Origin: Brevundimonas abyssalis TAR-001
GTDB lineage: Bacteria; Pseudomonadota; Alphaproteobacteria; Caulobacterales; Caulobacteraceae
Assembly (NCBI RefSeq): GCF_000466985.1
Contig: NZ_BATC01000016.1
Span: forward strand, 1 to 47,268
Length of the DNA: 47,268 nucleotides
Direction of reading: 5' to 3'
The number at the start of each line of letters is the position of its first letter. Position 1 is the stretch's first letter. A model generated the notes under the pieces. It did no database searches and was not told where the DNA came from. It saw only the letters and a program-made list of their open reading frames with translations. Shown piece by piece: positions 17,528 to 26,326 of this stretch. A program made the position numbers and the translations under genes.

Positions 17528-18325
17528 ATGAGCTCCCAGATCGCCGCCGTCGCAGATGTGCGCGACGTGTCCAAGACCTATGGCGCGCGTAAGGCGCTGG
17601 ACGGCGTCACCGTGTCCGTCGCGCCCGGCGAGATGGTGGCCCTGATCGGCCCGTCCGGCTCGGGCAAGTCCACACTGCTGCGCTCCATCACCGGCCTGAT
17701 TCCCATCGACGGCGGCAAGGGCAAGATCATCGTCTTCGGCGAGACGGTGCAGCAGAACGGGCGTCAAGTGTCTTCCGTGCGCCGCACGCGCGGCAAGCTG
17801 GGTTTCATCTTCCAGCAGTTCAATCTGGTCGGCCGCCTCAGCCTGTTTTCCAACGTCATGCTCGGCGCCCTGGGGCGTCTGCCCGCCTGGCGCGGCGTGT
17901 TCGGCCTGTGGCCGCCCGAGGACAAGGAAAAGGCCATGGCCGCCCTGCACCGGGTGGGCGTGGCCGACTACGCGGCCCAGCGCGCCAACACCCTGTCCGG
18001 CGGACAGCAACAGCGGGGCGCCATCGCCCGCGCCATCGTCCAGGGCGCCCAAGCCATCCTGGCCGATGAGCCGGTGGCTTCGCTGGACCCGGTCTCTGCC
18101 CGCAAGGTCATGGAGCTGTTGGTCGAGCTGAACCGCCGCGACGGCCTGGGCGTGATCGTCACCCTGCATCAGGTGGACTACGCCATTCGCTATTGTGAGC
18201 GCGTGATCGCACTCAAGGCGGGCAAGGTTGTCTATGACGGCCCCTCGGCCGGCCTGGACCGCCCCACCCTTATCGACATCTACGGTCCCGAGTTCGAGGA
18301 CGCGTTCTGGGAGACTCAAGCATGA
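17528..18325 (+). CDS. phnC: Phosphonate-type ABC transporter ATPase
   Basis: 265 residues from ATG 17528. Complete ABC ATPase motifs: Walker A GPSGSGKST, a Q-loop in FIFQQFNLVGRLSLFSNV (typical of PhnC), signature LSGGQQQR, Walker B AILADEP, and the H-loop in VTLHQVD. It energises import of phosphonate or a related phosphorus compound through the PhnE permease. The start overlaps nothing upstream; its stop overlaps the phnD start (ATGA). A Pho box lies upstream, so expression should rise on phosphate limitation. No C-P lyase or phosphonatase genes are in the window, so the imported compound must be processed elsewhere, or the system takes up another phosphorus compound such as phosphite. Confidence 0.92.
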   Translation: MSSQIAAVADVRDVSKTYGARKALDGVTVSVAPGEMVALIGPSGSGKSTLLRSITGLIPIDGGKGKIIVFGETVQQNGRQVSSVRRTRGKLGFIFQQFNLVGRLSLFSNVMLGALGRLPAWRGVFGLWPPEDKEKAMAALHRVGVADYAAQRANTLSGGQQQRGAIARAIVQGAQAILADEPVASLDPVSARKVMELLVELNRRDGLGVIVTLHQVDYAIRYCERVIALKAGKVVYDGPSAGLDRPTLIDIYGPEFEDAFWETQA

Positions 18326-19322
18326 GCCGCGCCATCACCCGCCGCCTCGCTGTCGCCGCTTCGACCCTCGCCCTGGCCGCCTTCACCGCCTCGTGCGGAC
18401 AGGGTGGGGGCGAGGCCGACGGCCCCCCGACCGAGATCACCTTCTCCATCCTGTCGGCCGAGAGCCAGACTGCCTCCGGCCCCCTGTGGGAGCCGTTGCT
18501 GAACGACATGGAGGAAGAGATCGGTGTCGAGGTCCGCCCCTTCTTCGCCAGCAACTACAATGCTCTGATCGAGGCCATGCGCTTCGATCAGGTGCAGGTC
18601 GGCTGGTTCTCGGCCCTGCCGGCGCTTCAGGCCATCGACCGGTCGCAGGGCGAGGTCATCGCCCGAACCGTCGATGTGGATGGCAAGGACAGCTACACCT
18701 CCACCCTGATCGTGCGGCGCGGCTCGGGCATCACCCTGGATCAGGTGCTGGCCTGTGATCGGAGCCTGACCTTCGGCCTCGGCGACGCCCAGTCCACCTC
18801 GGGCACGCTTGCGCCCATGACCTTCCTGTTCAGCCCCCGCAACATCGAGCCAAGCGACTGCTTCCGAACCGTGCGCTCGGCCAATCACCAGGCCAATTCC
18901 TTCTCGGTGGCCACGGCGTGCTGGATGTCTCGACCTCCAATTCGGTCAACACGGTATTCCTGACCCGGAACAACCCTCAGATCATCGCGCAGCTGGAGAC
19001 CATCTGGGAATCGCCGCCGATCCCGGAGTCAGGCATCGTTCTGCGGTCCGATCTGGACCCGGCCCTGAAGGAGCGCATCCGCAGCTTCTTCCTGACCTAC
19101 GGCCAGGGCGAAGGCCCCGAGGCCGAGCGGCAGCGTCAGGTTCTGGCCGCCCTGAACTACTCCCAGTTCCGCGCCGCTGACGGAAGTTATCTGGACCCCA
19201 TCCGCGAGATGCAGGCCGACCAGGCCCTGCGTGAGGCCCGCGCTTCCGGCGACCAGGCCGCTGTCGCCGCAGCCCAGGCCCGGCTTGCCGAGCTGCGCGT
19301 GAATCGTGAGGTGACGCCTTGA
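18322..19322 (+). CDS. phnD: Phosphonate ABC transporter substrate-binding lipoprotein, frame broken by a 1-base deletion
   Basis: Starts in the ATGA overlap with phnC. It has a lipoprotein signal with TASC (Cys at about 29). The PhnD fold is shown by ITFSILSAES, FFASNYNALIEAMRFDQVQVGW and FGLGDAQSTSGTLAP, which form the anion-binding cleft. The first frame ends wrongly after SFSVA near 18913. Adding one A (GCCACGG to GCCAACGG) continues into NGVLDVSTSNSVNTVFL and on to the stop at 19322, giving 333 residues. The second half holds WESPPIPESGIVLRSDLDP, typical of the family, and a C-terminal helix. The stop overlaps the TTG start of phnE. The break is more likely a sequence error than a true loss. 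Confidence 0.9.
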
Positions 19323-20146
19323 CCGCGACGCCGCTTCAGCCTGGCGTTATCCCCGAGCCGCCTGCCCGATCGGCGGGGGCGTGGGCGCTCGACATCATGC
19401 TGTGGGGCGGTCTGCTGCTGCTTCTGCTGATCAGCTTCGGCCCGGTGGACATGAGCCGCCTGCCGCTGCTGTTCACCAACACGGACAACATTCGACTCTA
19501 TGGGCGCGAATTGTTGAACCCGCCCATGCCGTGGGACAATCCCGAGCTGTGGGCGCGGCTGGTCGGCCAGATGTGGCTGACCATCCAGATCGCTCTGTGG
19601 GGCACCTTCATCGCGGTGTTCCTGGCCATCCCCATGGGGCTGGCTGCGGCGCGGAATATCGCGCCGAACTGGATCGTCTGGCCCATGCGCCGGGTCATGG
19701 ACATCCTGCGCTCCATCCCGGATCTGGTCATGGGCACCCTGTTCATCGTAGCCGTGGGCCTTGGGCCCCTGGCCGGTGTGCTGGCCATCGCCCTGAACAC
19801 CGCAGGTGTGCTGGCCAAGCTGTTCTCCGAGGCGGTGGAGTCCATCGACCACGGGCCGGTCGAGGGCGTGCGTGCCACCGGCGCGGGCCGTTTGCATGAA
19901 ATCGTCTGGGGCGTGATACCCCAGGTGGCGCCCTTGTGGACCTCGTTCGCCCTGTACCGCTTCGAGTCCAACAGCCGTGCGGCCACGGTGCTGGGCCTGA
20001 TCGGCGCCGGCGGCATCGGCCAGCTGCTGTTCGAGAATATCCAGTCGTTCAACTATGCGACGGTCTCGGCCATCGCAATCGTCATCGTCGTCGCCGTCAG
20101 CCTGATCGACATGCTGTCACAGGCGATGCGCAAGCGGCTTCTGTAA
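19319..20146 (+). CDS. phnE: Phosphonate ABC transporter permease
   Basis: 275 residues from a TTG at 19319 that overlaps the phnD stop by three bases (TTGA). There are about six membrane segments: LDIMLWGGLLLLLLISFG, IALWGTFIAVFLAIPMGLA, LVMGTLFIVAVGLGPLAGV and YATVSAIAIVIVVAVSLID among them. The EAA-like coupling loop is VESIDHGPVEGVRATGAG, and the C-terminal half has VLGLIGAGGIGQLLFENI, a PhnE hallmark. With PhnC and PhnD it makes a complete importer. Only one permease gene is present, so it should form a homodimer. Confidence 0.93.
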   Translation: MTATPLQPGVIPEPPARSAGAWALDIMLWGGLLLLLLISFGPVDMSRLPLLFTNTDNIRLYGRELLNPPMPWDNPELWARLVGQMWLTIQIALWGTFIAVFLAIPMGLAAARNIAPNWIVWPMRRVMDILRSIPDLVMGTLFIVAVGLGPLAGVLAIALNTAGVLAKLFSEAVESIDHGPVEGVRATGAGRLHEIVWGVIPQVAPLWTSFALYRFESNSRAATVLGLIGAGGIGQLLFENIQSFNYATVSAIAIVIVVAVSLIDMLSQAMRKRLL

Positions 20147-20151
20147 CGGAA

Positions 20152-20180
20152 CCGTCACCCGTGCGCAGACGACCTGTCAC
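20152..20180 (+). promoter_or_regulatory. Possible degenerate Pho half-sites before the PstS-like gene
   Basis: CCGTCAC (20152-20158) and CTGTCAC (20174-20180) are both close to the Pho 7-mer and lie exactly 22 bases (two 11-base units) apart. The unit between them does not match, so this is weak. The next gene starts at 20229. Confidence 0.3.
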
Positions 20181-20228
20181 ATGCTCCGGGTAAGGACAAT
20201 GTCGAGACTTCATGGGAGAATTCAGGAC

Positions 20229-21284
20229 ATGAGACCCTATCTGATCGCGGTGGCTGCGGCCGCCCTCGTCGCCGCATGCGGTGACGGCTCCGGCGGCGCC
20301 GGGGCCCAGCGTGACACGGTCTGGGCGGCGGGCTCTTCGACCGTCTTCCCCTTCACCACCCGCGTGGCCGAGAACTACGCCCAGCGCAGCGGCGGCGTCG
20401 CCCCGCGCGTGGAGTCGCTCGGCACCGGCGGCGGCATCGCCGCCTTCTGCGCCGGCGTCGGCACCCAGACGCCCGACATCGCCAACGCCTCGCGCCGCAT
20501 GAAGGCGTCCGAGTTCGACCAGTGCGTGGCCAATGGCGTCACCGACATCATCGAGATCCAGATTGGCTATGACGGCATCGTCATCGCCACGGCCCGTAAC
20601 GGCGCCGATTTCGCCTTCGAGGGCGGCGACCTCTACCTGGCCCTGGCCGCCCAGGTTCCGGGCGAAGGCGCGGACTACGTCGCCAACCCGCATGCGTCGT
20701 GGGATCAGGTGCGCGCCGGCCTGCCGGCCCAGCGCATCCAGGTCTACGGCCCGCCGCCCACCTCGGGCACCCGCGATTCTTGGCTGGAGCTGGGCATGGC
20801 CCCGTCGGCCGAGGCCGTGCCGCAACTGGCCGCCCTTGCCGAAAGCGACGAGGATCGCTTCGAGACCCTGGCCCACACCCTGCGCGAGGACGGCGCCTGG
20901 ATCGACGCCGGCGAGAATGACAACGCCATCGTCCAGACCCTGACCCGCACGCCTGGCGCGGTTGGTGTTTTCGGGTTCTCGTTCCTCGAGCAGAACATGG
21001 ACCAGGTGAAGGCCGCCACCGTCAACGGCGTGGCCCCCACGGTCGACACCATCGCCTCTGGTGAGTACCCGATCAGCCGCTCCATGTTCATCTACGTCAA
21101 GAAGGCTCACCTCGGCGTGGTGCCCGGCCTCGACGCGTTCGTGGCCGAGTACGTCTCCGAGAACAGCATGGGACGCGGCGGCTATCTTCAGGACCGCGGC
21201 CTGATCCCGCTGATGCCGGAACAGTTCGCGGCCCAGCGTGAGGCTGTAGCCAGCCAGACCAGCATGGCCCGTCCGGAAGAGTGA
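20229..21284 (+). CDS. PstS-like phosphate-binding lipoprotein
   Basis: 351 residues from ATG 20229, preceded by AGGA. It has a lipoprotein signal with lipobox LVAAC. PstS-type phosphate-binding loops are visible: GSSTVFPFTTRVAENY, SLGTGGGIAAFCAG, IANASRRMK and YGPPPTSGTRDSWLEL (the SGTRD Arg/Asp pair that contacts phosphate). It should bind phosphate in the periplasm for a high-affinity importer. The pstCAB genes are not here, so either it works with a distant PstCAB, or it supplies a separate function. It follows phnE by 82 bases with weak Pho-like half-sites and ends at a strong terminator. Confidence 0.9.
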   Translation: MRPYLIAVAAAALVAACGDGSGGAGAQRDTVWAAGSSTVFPFTTRVAENYAQRSGGVAPRVESLGTGGGIAAFCAGVGTQTPDIANASRRMKASEFDQCVANGVTDIIEIQIGYDGIVIATARNGADFAFEGGDLYLALAAQVPGEGADYVANPHASWDQVRAGLPAQRIQVYGPPPTSGTRDSWLELGMAPSAEAVPQLAALAESDEDRFETLAHTLREDGAWIDAGENDNAIVQTLTRTPGAVGVFGFSFLEQNMDQVKAATVNGVAPTVDTIASGEYPISRSMFIYVKKAHLGVVPGLDAFVAEYVSENSMGRGGYLQDRGLIPLMPEQFAAQREAVASQTSMARPEE

Positions 21285-21308
21285 TCGGACTCATCATCTG
21301 AAATGACG

Positions 21309-21341
21309 AACGCCGCGAGCCTTTCGGTTCGCGGCGTTTTT
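21309..21341. terminator. Terminator between the PstS-like gene and the glycosyltransferase
   Basis: A 13-bp stem (one G-T pair) with a TTTC loop, followed by TTTTTCTTT on the plus strand. It sits between two convergent genes; on the minus strand the T-tract is weak. Confidence 0.85.
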
Positions 21342-21366
21342 CTTTGTCCGTCTTCGAAGATGTGGC

Positions 21367-22448
21367 TCAGGCCGCCTTGCCGCGCACCCGGGCCAAGCGG
21401 CGAAGACGCCGCCAAAGCCGCGTCTTCTGGGGCTCCGGATAGGGCTGCAGGTTCTCGACGAACTGCTCGGCCGAGGCGCGCCAGCTGAACTTCTCCGCAT
21501 AGGCGCGCACGGTCTCGGGATCCATCTTCAGCGCTTCGAGACAGGCGGTCTTCAGGTCGTCGTCGATGGCGCCGGCGCCGGAGCCGGGAATGATGTCGAT
21601 GGGCCCATGCGCCGGATAGGCCGCCACCGGCGTGCCGGCGGCCATGGCCTCCAGGATCACCAGGCCGAAGGTGTCGGTCCATGAGGGGAACACGAACACG
21701 TCCGCATCGGCGAAACAGCGGGCCAGCTCCTCGCCGAACCGCGCGCCCAGAAATTTCGCCTCGGGGTACCGGGACTCCAGATCGGCCTTGGCCGGACCGT
21801 CCCCAACGATGATCTTGGTGCCGGGCAGGTCCAGCTCAAGGAAGGACTCGATATTCTTCTCCACCGCCACCCGGCCCACATTCAGCCAGAACGGGCGCGG
21901 CCAGTCCTTTCCGCCGAGTTCCTCGTAGATGGGTTCGCGATCGGGCCGGAACAGGTCGTGTCCACGCCCCGCGACCAGGGCGAAACGTTCCTGAACCCAT
22001 GCTCGGTCAGCTCGTCGCGCAGGGTCGGCGTGGCCACCATCAGACGGCCCGACGGCTTGTGGAACCACTTCATGTAGGCGTAGCCCACCTGAACCGGGAT
22101 CGGGAACCGAGCCGAGACGTACTCGGGGAATTTGGTGTGATAGCTGGTGGTGAACGGCAGTTTCCATTCCACGCAGATGCGACGCGTGGCGATGCCGATG
22201 GGGCCTTCGGTGGAGATGTGCACGGCCTCCGGCTCGAAGGCGCGCAGGCGCTCGCGGATCTCCTCCTCGGCGCCCAGGGCCAGCCGGATTTCCGGATAGG
22301 TGGGGCAGGGGATGGTCTTGAATTGCCCCGGCTCGATGACCTCCACTTCGTGGCCCATGGCGCGACATTCGGCGACCGTGCGGGTCAGGGTGCGGACGAC
22401 GCCGTTCATCTGGGGTTCCCAGGCGTCGGTGGCCAGTACGATGCGCAT
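21367..22448 (-). CDS. GT4-type glycosyltransferase, frame broken by a 1-base deletion
   Basis: Start at ATG 22448 (MRIVLATDAWEPQMNGVVRT), typical of the GT-B acceptor domain. The N-terminal domain runs through ISTEGPIGIATRRICVEWKLPFTTSYHT and MVATPTLRDEL. The donor domain, in another frame, has FWLNVGRVAVEKNIESFL, KIIVGDGPAKADLE, VFVFPSWTDTFGLVILEAMAAGTPV. The first frame fails after SPWSRGVD; adding one base at 21960/21961 on the plus strand gives RGVDHDLFRPDR and a 360-residue protein. The EX7E motif (FGLVILEAMAAG region) is intact. The sequence resembles glycosyltransferases acting on lipid acceptors. Next to Pho-type genes, a role in replacing phospholipid by glycolipid on phosphate limitation is possible but not shown. 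Confidence 0.85.
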
Positions 22449-22540
22449 TAAGGGCTTCAGCTCCCCGTTTCCGAAGGGCGACAGGCTTAACCCCTAACCG
22501 CGACAAACGCGAGACATGATCCGCGCCCGGAAAAGCCGTT

Positions 22541-23002
22541 TCAGATGGGCAGGATCGGGATGCTCTTGATCTCCTCCATCACCGCATAGGTCCGGGTCTC
22601 GCGCACCCCCGGCATGTGCACCAGCACGTCGCCCAGAAAGGCGCGATAGGCGTTCATGTCCGCCAGCCGCGCCTTGATCAGATAATCGAAGCCGCCCGCT
22701 ACCATATGGCACTCCATGATCTCGGGGGTCTTGCGGGCTTGGGCGGCGAAGGCGTCGAACAGGTCGCCGGTGGTGCGGTCCAGAACCACCTCGATGAAGA
22801 TCAGCAGGCCACGGTTGACTGCCGCCGGATCGATCAGGGTGGAATAGCCCAGGATCACCTTGCGTTGCCGCAGCCGCTTCACCCGCTCCAGACAGGCGGC
22901 CGGGGACAAATTGCAGCGCTTGGCCAGCTCGGCGTTGGTGATCCGCCCATCCAGTTGAAGTGTCTTCAGGATTCTGAGATCGGTCGCATCCAAATCATGC
23001 AT
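22541..23002 (-). CDS. Lrp/AsnC-family regulator, probably of putA
   Basis: 153 residues from ATG 23002 (MHDLDATDLRILKTLQLDGR). The N-terminal helix-turn-helix is ITNAELAKRCNLSPAACLERVKRL, followed by the ILGYSTLIDP hinge. The C-terminal RAM/AsnC domain contains MECHMVAGGFDYLIKARLADMNAYRAFL and ends with VMEEIKSIPILPI, which is close to the PutR type of proline-responsive Lrp proteins. An upstream extension to 23026 exists but lacks a ribosome site. It is divergent from putA, with a good inverted repeat between, and probably activates putA when proline is bound. Confidence 0.92.
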   Translation of the reverse strand: MHDLDATDLRILKTLQLDGRITNAELAKRCNLSPAACLERVKRLRQRKVILGYSTLIDPAAVNRGLLIFIEVVLDRTTGDLFDAFAAQARKTPEIMECHMVAGGFDYLIKARLADMNAYRAFLGDVLVHMPGVRETRTYAVMEEIKSIPILPI

Positions 23003-23020
23003 TCGGCGTTCTCGCTTCCA

Positions 23021-23039
23021 AACCAAATTATGTTCGGTT
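23021..23039. promoter_or_regulatory. Inverted repeat operator between the Lrp-type gene and putA
   Basis: Arms AACCAAA (23021-23027) and TTCGGTT (23033-23039) around TTATG form a near-perfect 19-bp inverted repeat with one mismatch. The size and AT-rich centre suit an Lrp-family dimer site. It lies 18 bases from the regulator start and 76 bases from putA. Confidence 0.55.
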
Positions 23040-23115
23040 GAGGTGGCTAAGATACAGAGGATATTTCCCTCTGGCCAGCGTATGGGGAGCCGAACACCGG
23101 CCGGAGTCGAGACGC

Positions 23116-26100
23116 GTGACGAACTGGGACGCCCTGGATCAATTGAAGTTCCGAGACGAGCGCGAGGCCGTGGCCGATCTGCTGGCGCGCATGCCGCTGG
23201 ACCCGGTCGAACGGGGCGCGGTGGTGGCCGAGGCCATCGCCCTGGTCGAGCGCGCCCGAGCCGCCGCCAACCGTCAGGGCGTGGTCGAGGGCTTCTTGCA
23301 GGAATACAGCCTGGGCACCCGCGAGGGTCTGGCCCTCATGTGCCTGGCCGAGGCGGTGCTGCGCACCCCTGACGACGAGACGCGAGACCGCCTGATCGCC
23401 GAAAAGATCAGCTCGGCCGACTGGGCCTCGCACCTGGGCCAGTCCGACAGCCTGTTCGTCAACGCCTCCACCTGGGGCCTCATGCTGACCGGCAAGCTGG
23501 TGGACGTGGACGATGACGCCCGCCGCGACCTGCCCGGCTTCCTGGCCCGCGTGGCCGGCCGCATCGGCGAGCCGGTGATCCGCCAGGCGGTGGTCACGGC
23601 GGTCAAGATCATGGGCGAGCAGTTCGTGCTGGGCCGCAACATCGGCGCCGCCTTGAAGCGTGCGGATCGCCATGACTGGCTGTGCAGCTTCGACATGCTG
23701 GGGGAGGGCGCCCGCACCGCCGCCGACGCCGAGAACTACGAGCGCATCTACGCCGGCGCCATCGAGGCGGTCGGCAAGGCCCGCCCCAAGGGGCAGGGAC
23801 CCGAAGACGGCCACGGCGTCTCGGTCAAGCTGTCGGCCCTGTCGCCCCGCTACGAGGCCATTCAGGAGGAGCGGGTGTGGGACGAGCTCTATCCCCGCGT
23901 GCTGCGCCTGGCGAAACTGGGGGCAAAGTACAATCTGAACTTCACCATCGACGCCGAGGAAGCCGACCGGCTGGTCCTGTCGCTCAAGCTGCTGGACCGG
24001 CTGGCCCATGAACCCGAACTGGGCGACTGGACCGGCCTGGGTCTGGCGGTGCAGGCCTATCAGAAGCGCGCCCCGCAGGTCATCGCCCTGATCGCCGACC
24101 TGGCCCAGCGATCGGGCCGTCGCCTGATGGTGCGTCTGGTCAAAGGCGCCTACTGGGACACCGAGATCAAGCGCGCCCAGATCGCGGGCCGCGTGGACTA
24201 TCCGGTCTTCACCACCAAACAGGCCACGGACCTGAACTTCCTTGTCTGCGCCGAGGCCATGGTCGAGGCGGCGCCCCACATCTATTCCCAGTTCGCCACC
24301 CACAACGCCCACACCCTGGCGGCCGTGAACCGCATGGCGCGGGAACGGGAGGTGCGTATCGAGTTCCAGCGCCTGCACGGCATGGGCGAGGCGCTCTACG
24401 ACGCCGCCCGCCACACCTGGAACGAGGGCGCCGAGCCGGTGGTGCGCGCCTACGCCCCCGTCGGCGGCCATGAAGAACTGCTGCCCTATCTGGTGCGCCG
24501 TCTGCTGGAGAACGGCGCCAACTCCTCCTTCGTCCACGCTCTGCTGGACGAACGGGTTCCCGCCGGCGACGTGGCCGCCGACCCCATCTCCGCCGTCGAG
24601 GCCCAGCCCGACCGTCACCCCAAGCTCCCGGTGCCCAGAGACATGTACGGAAATCGTCTGAACTCCCTCGGCCGCGATTATTCCCAGGCGGAAGACCGCG
24701 AAATCCACGCCCAGGCGCTGGAGGCGCTGGACCGTGAGAAGCTGAACGCGGGCCCCTTCATCGGCGGCGCCCTGAAGGCCGGCGAAAGCCCCCGGGATGT
24801 GACCAGCCCCTGTGACCGCGCGCGCATCCTCGGGCACGCCTCGGAGGCCACCGCCGAGGACGTGGACGAGGCCATCCAGCGCGCGGCCAACGCCCAGGTG
24901 GCGTGGGACCGCGCCGGCGGCGCCGCCCGCGCGGTAGTGCTGCGCGCCATGGGCGACGCGCTGGAGGCGGACATGGACCGCCTGATCGCCCTGCTGTGCC
25001 GCGAGGCGGGCAAGACCCTGGACGACGGCGTGGCCGAGGTGCGCGAGGCCGCCGACTTCTGCCGCTACTACGCCATGCTGGCCGAACAGCAGTTCGGCGG
25101 GCCCGAGGATCTGATCGGTCCGGCTGGAGAGACCAACCGTCTGGTCCTGCACGGTCGCGGCGTGTTCGCCTGCATCAGCCCGTGGAACTTCCCGTTGGCC
25201 ATCTTCACCGGTCAGGTGGCCGCGGCCCTGGCCGCCGGAAACGCCGTGCTGGCCAAGCCCGCTGAACAGACGCCGCTGGTGGCCTGCGAAGCGGTGCGCC
25301 AGTTCCACAAGGCAGGTCTGGACCCCGATCTTCTGGCGCTGGTCCCGGGCCGGGGCGAGACTGTCGGCGCGGCTCTGGTCAATCATCCGGGCATCGACGG
25401 CGTGGCCTTCACCGGCGGCACTGAAACCGCCTTCGCCATCAACCGCTCCATCGCCGCCCGCGAAGGGGCGATCATTCCCTTCATCGCCGAAACGGGCGGG
25501 CTGAACGGCATGTTCGTGGACACCACGGCCCTGCGCGAACAGGTCATCGACGACGTGATCACCTCGGCCTTCGGTTCGGCCGGTCAGCGCTGCTCGGCCC
25601 TGCGCATCCTGTTCATTCCCAAGGCCAACGCCGATGACTTCATCCAGCGTCTGGCCGGGGCGCTGAAGACGCGCGTGATCGGCGACCCCGCTGATCCCTC
25701 CACGGACATCGGCCCCGTGATCGACGCAGAATCCCGCGAGATTCTCGAAAAACATGTCCAGCGGCTGGAAAAGGAGGCGAAGGTCGTCGCACGCGCCGAC
25801 CTGCCCGAGGGCGCCGAGCGGGGCGACCTGTTCGCGCCGGTCATCGCCGAGATCCCCACGCCCGACTTCCTTGAAAAGGAGGTCTTCGGCCCGATCCTGC
25901 ACATCTACCGCTACGACCCTGACAACCTGGAGGAGGTCGCCCGCAAGCTGGCCGCGCGCGGCTACGGGCTGACCTTGGGCGTGCACAGCCGCATCGACGC
26001 CTTCGCCGCCGACGTCATGGCCCTGGTCCCTGCCGGAAACGTCTATGTCAACCGCTCCATCACCGGGGCTGTGGTGGGCGTCCAGCCCTTCGGCGGCGAG

Positions 26101-26223
26101 GGGCTGTCCGGCACTGGCCCCAAGGCGGGCGGCCCCAACAGTCTGATCCGCTATGCCTCGGAAAAGGCCATCAGCGTCAATATCGCGGCCCAGGGCGGCG
26201 ACCCGGCCCTGCTCAATCTCTAG
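23116..26223 (+). CDS. putA: Bifunctional proline dehydrogenase / glutamate-semialdehyde dehydrogenase
   Basis: Oxidises proline to glutamate in two steps, passing the intermediate between active sites, with FAD then NAD. The start is GTG 23116 (VTNWDALDQLKF); the frame is open further upstream to 23038 without a ribosome site. About 1035 residues, and it lacks the N-terminal ribbon-helix-helix domain of enteric PutA, so regulation must come from the divergent Lrp-type gene. The proline dehydrogenase barrel has VSVKLSALSPRYEA, RLMVRLVKGAYWDTEIK and ATHNAHTLA. The aldehyde dehydrogenase has SPWNFPLAIFTGQ, FTGGTETA and SAGQRCSALR (catalytic Cys). The usual ETGGQNAMIVD reads ETGGLNGMFVD here. 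Confidence 0.95.
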   Translation: MTNWDALDQLKFRDEREAVADLLARMPLDPVERGAVVAEAIALVERARAAANRQGVVEGFLQEYSLGTREGLALMCLAEAVLRTPDDETRDRLIAEKISSADWASHLGQSDSLFVNASTWGLMLTGKLVDVDDDARRDLPGFLARVAGRIGEPVIRQAVVTAVKIMGEQFVLGRNIGAALKRADRHDWLCSFDMLGEGARTAADAENYERIYAGAIEAVGKARPKGQGPEDGHGVSVKLSALSPRYEAIQEERVWDELYPRVLRLAKLGAKYNLNFTIDAEEADRLVLSLKLLDRLAHEPELGDWTGLGLAVQAYQKRAPQVIALIADLAQRSGRRLMVRLVKGAYWDTEIKRAQIAGRVDYPVFTTKQATDLNFLVCAEAMVEAAPHIYSQFATHNAHTLAAVNRMAREREVRIEFQRLHGMGEALYDAARHTWNEGAEPVVRAYAPVGGHEELLPYLVRRLLENGANSSFVHALLDERVPAGDVAADPISAVEAQPDRHPKLPVPRDMYGNRLNSLGRDYSQAEDREIHAQALEALDREKLNAGPFIGGALKAGESPRDVTSPCDRARILGHASEATAEDVDEAIQRAANAQVAWDRAGGAARAVVLRAMGDALEADMDRLIALLCREAGKTLDDGVAEVREAADFCRYYAMLAEQQFGGPEDLIGPAGETNRLVLHGRGVFACISPWNFPLAIFTGQVAAALAAGNAVLAKPAEQTPLVACEAVRQFHKAGLDPDLLALVPGRGETVGAALVNHPGIDGVAFTGGTETAFAINRSIAAREGAIIPFIAETGGLNGMFVDTTALREQVIDDVITSAFGSAGQRCSALRILFIPKANADDFIQRLAGALKTRVIGDPADPSTDIGPVIDAESREILEKHVQRLEKEAKVVARADLPEGAERGDLFAPVIAEIPTPDFLEKEVFGPILHIYRYDPDNLEEVARKLAARGYGLTLGVHSRIDAFAADVMALVPAGNVYVNRSITGAVVGVQPFGGEGLSGTGPKAGGPNSLIRYASEKAISVNIAAQGGDPALLNL

Positions 26224-26326
26224 ACCTGATTCACGGCACATCCGGCTGGCGTTGACTCTGCGTTAGGGCAAGCTGGGGCAGGATACGCGCCAACCGCCGC
26301 CGAAAGGCGCGCAGACGGGCGCATCC

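Noticed and set aside
23047..26241. Open frame of 1064 codons on the minus strand, antisense to putA
   Set aside because: It is a mirror of the codon pattern in G+C-rich putA; its translation is His/Gly/Gln/Val-rich with no motif, while the plus strand encodes all PutA domains.
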